This document shows, in pieces, positions 63,787 to 64,000 of a DNA stretch of 64,000 nt. The number at the start of each line of letters is the position of its first letter. Within the stretch, counting starts at the first letter, position 1. Source of the stretch: Brasilonema sp. CT11. Its GTDB lineage: Bacteria; Cyanobacteriota; Cyanobacteriia; Cyanobacteriales; Nostocaceae. The notes below the pieces were generated by a model. The model saw nothing but the letters and a program-made list of their open reading frames with translations, was not told where the DNA came from and did not search any database. The translations under genes and the position numbers were made by a program. The stretch covers positions 1 to 64,000 of the forward strand of contig NZ_JABXYX010000036.1 in NCBI RefSeq assembly GCF_017982655.1, read 5' to 3'.

Positions 63787-64000
63787 GTGCAGTCGCCCGA
63801 ACGGGAACGGGCAAAGTTAACTCCCCCAAATAATGTTGTGTTTCAAGGTTGTGCCAATTTTGTAGGCAGACAGCATGAACTTTGCCTACTGCAAGAATTG
63901 TTGCAGAAACCAGGCGCAGTGGCTATTTCTGCTGTTTCTGGTATGGGTGGTGTTGGCAAAACCGAACTCGCAACGCAATATGCACGTCAACATGAAGCTG
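63787..64000 (+). CDS. NB-ARC-type ATPase, partial (runs off the window)
   Basis: In the same frame as 63364-63786. From GTG 63787 it reads through NVVFQGCANFVGRQHEL to the P-loop SGMGGVGKTELATQYARQHE, an NB-ARC/NACHT-type nucleotide-binding domain in the style of plant and cyanobacterial STAND ATPases with downstream repeats. The 3' end is beyond the window. It may use GTG 63787 through TGAGTG coupling, or be the interrupted continuation of the preceding frame. Confidence 0.7.
   Translation, partial: MQSPERERAKLTPPNNVVFQGCANFVGRQHELCLLQELLQKPGAVAISAVSGMGGVGKTELATQYARQHEA

Noticed and set aside
1-64000. tRNA, rRNA or CRISPR loci
   Set aside because: I looked for T-loop-like GTTC-A-TCC motifs in gaps and for regularly spaced repeats and found none that hold up by eye; a covariance search would be decisive.

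Overview
The window looks like chromosome from a filamentous, probably heterocyst-forming cyanobacterium (Nostocales; Scytonema, Tolypothrix or Brasilonema type is my guess). The signs are frequent HIP1 octamers (GCGATCGC), heptamer STRR tracts of the GGGAACA type, many dispersed palindromic repeats, plastoquinone-type ndhD, xisH/xisI fragments and a Nat/Bgt amino-acid transporter. It is a gene-sparse, repeat-rich stretch with several decayed genes. I see no rRNA, tRNA or CRISPR array.

Layout. 1-10.8 kb: mnmE, a class 3 lipase, a C-factor-like SDR, a Tat-exported PhoD phosphatase, a DUF937 protein with a calcium-loop tail, a sensor histidine kinase and a GTPase/DUF697 membrane protein. 11.4-17.9 kb: two Ser/Thr kinases (one with a TPR array), a rhomboid-fold protein that appears to lack its catalytic residues, a GntR regulator and a haloacid-dehalogenase-like hydrolase. 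17.9-22.1 kb: a broken xisH-xisI pair, separated by a GC-richer katG between transposon remnants. 22.2-29.7 kb: natFGH and bgtA, apparently one transporter operon split by a secreted hypothetical gene, a transposase remnant and an MscS channel. 30-34.1 kb: GST, fatty-acid-hydroxylase family protein, SGNH hydrolase and aromatic amino-acid permease.

34.2-37.15 kb is the most interesting part: two tandem-duplicated Nif11-leader RiPP precursors carrying five X-Tyr-Gly sites, a radical SAM/SPASM maturase and a 58-aa partner. This has the composition of the PlpA/PlpX/PlpY spliceotide system, in which tyramine is excised from XYG sites to leave alpha-keto-beta-amino acids. Between precursor and maturase lies a hairpin whose two copies differ by compensatory changes.

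37.2-64 kb: a second polar amino-acid ABC transporter with a 270-bp MITE between two of its genes (perfect 17-bp inverted ends, 9-bp target duplication), an Eis-like acetyltransferase, an EamA exporter, truB, a TonB-dependent receptor, a class IV aminotransferase, ftsH, a truncated MATE gene meeting a truncated ATP-grasp gene, a SET protein, a KamA-type aminomutase, orphan IS605/TnpB right ends, pentapeptide and small hypothetical proteins, ndhD, thrB, a VOC/MerR pair, a TPR lipoprotein, a ribonuclease D-like exonuclease, and the start of an NB-ARC-type STAND gene that runs off the window behind an in-frame stop.
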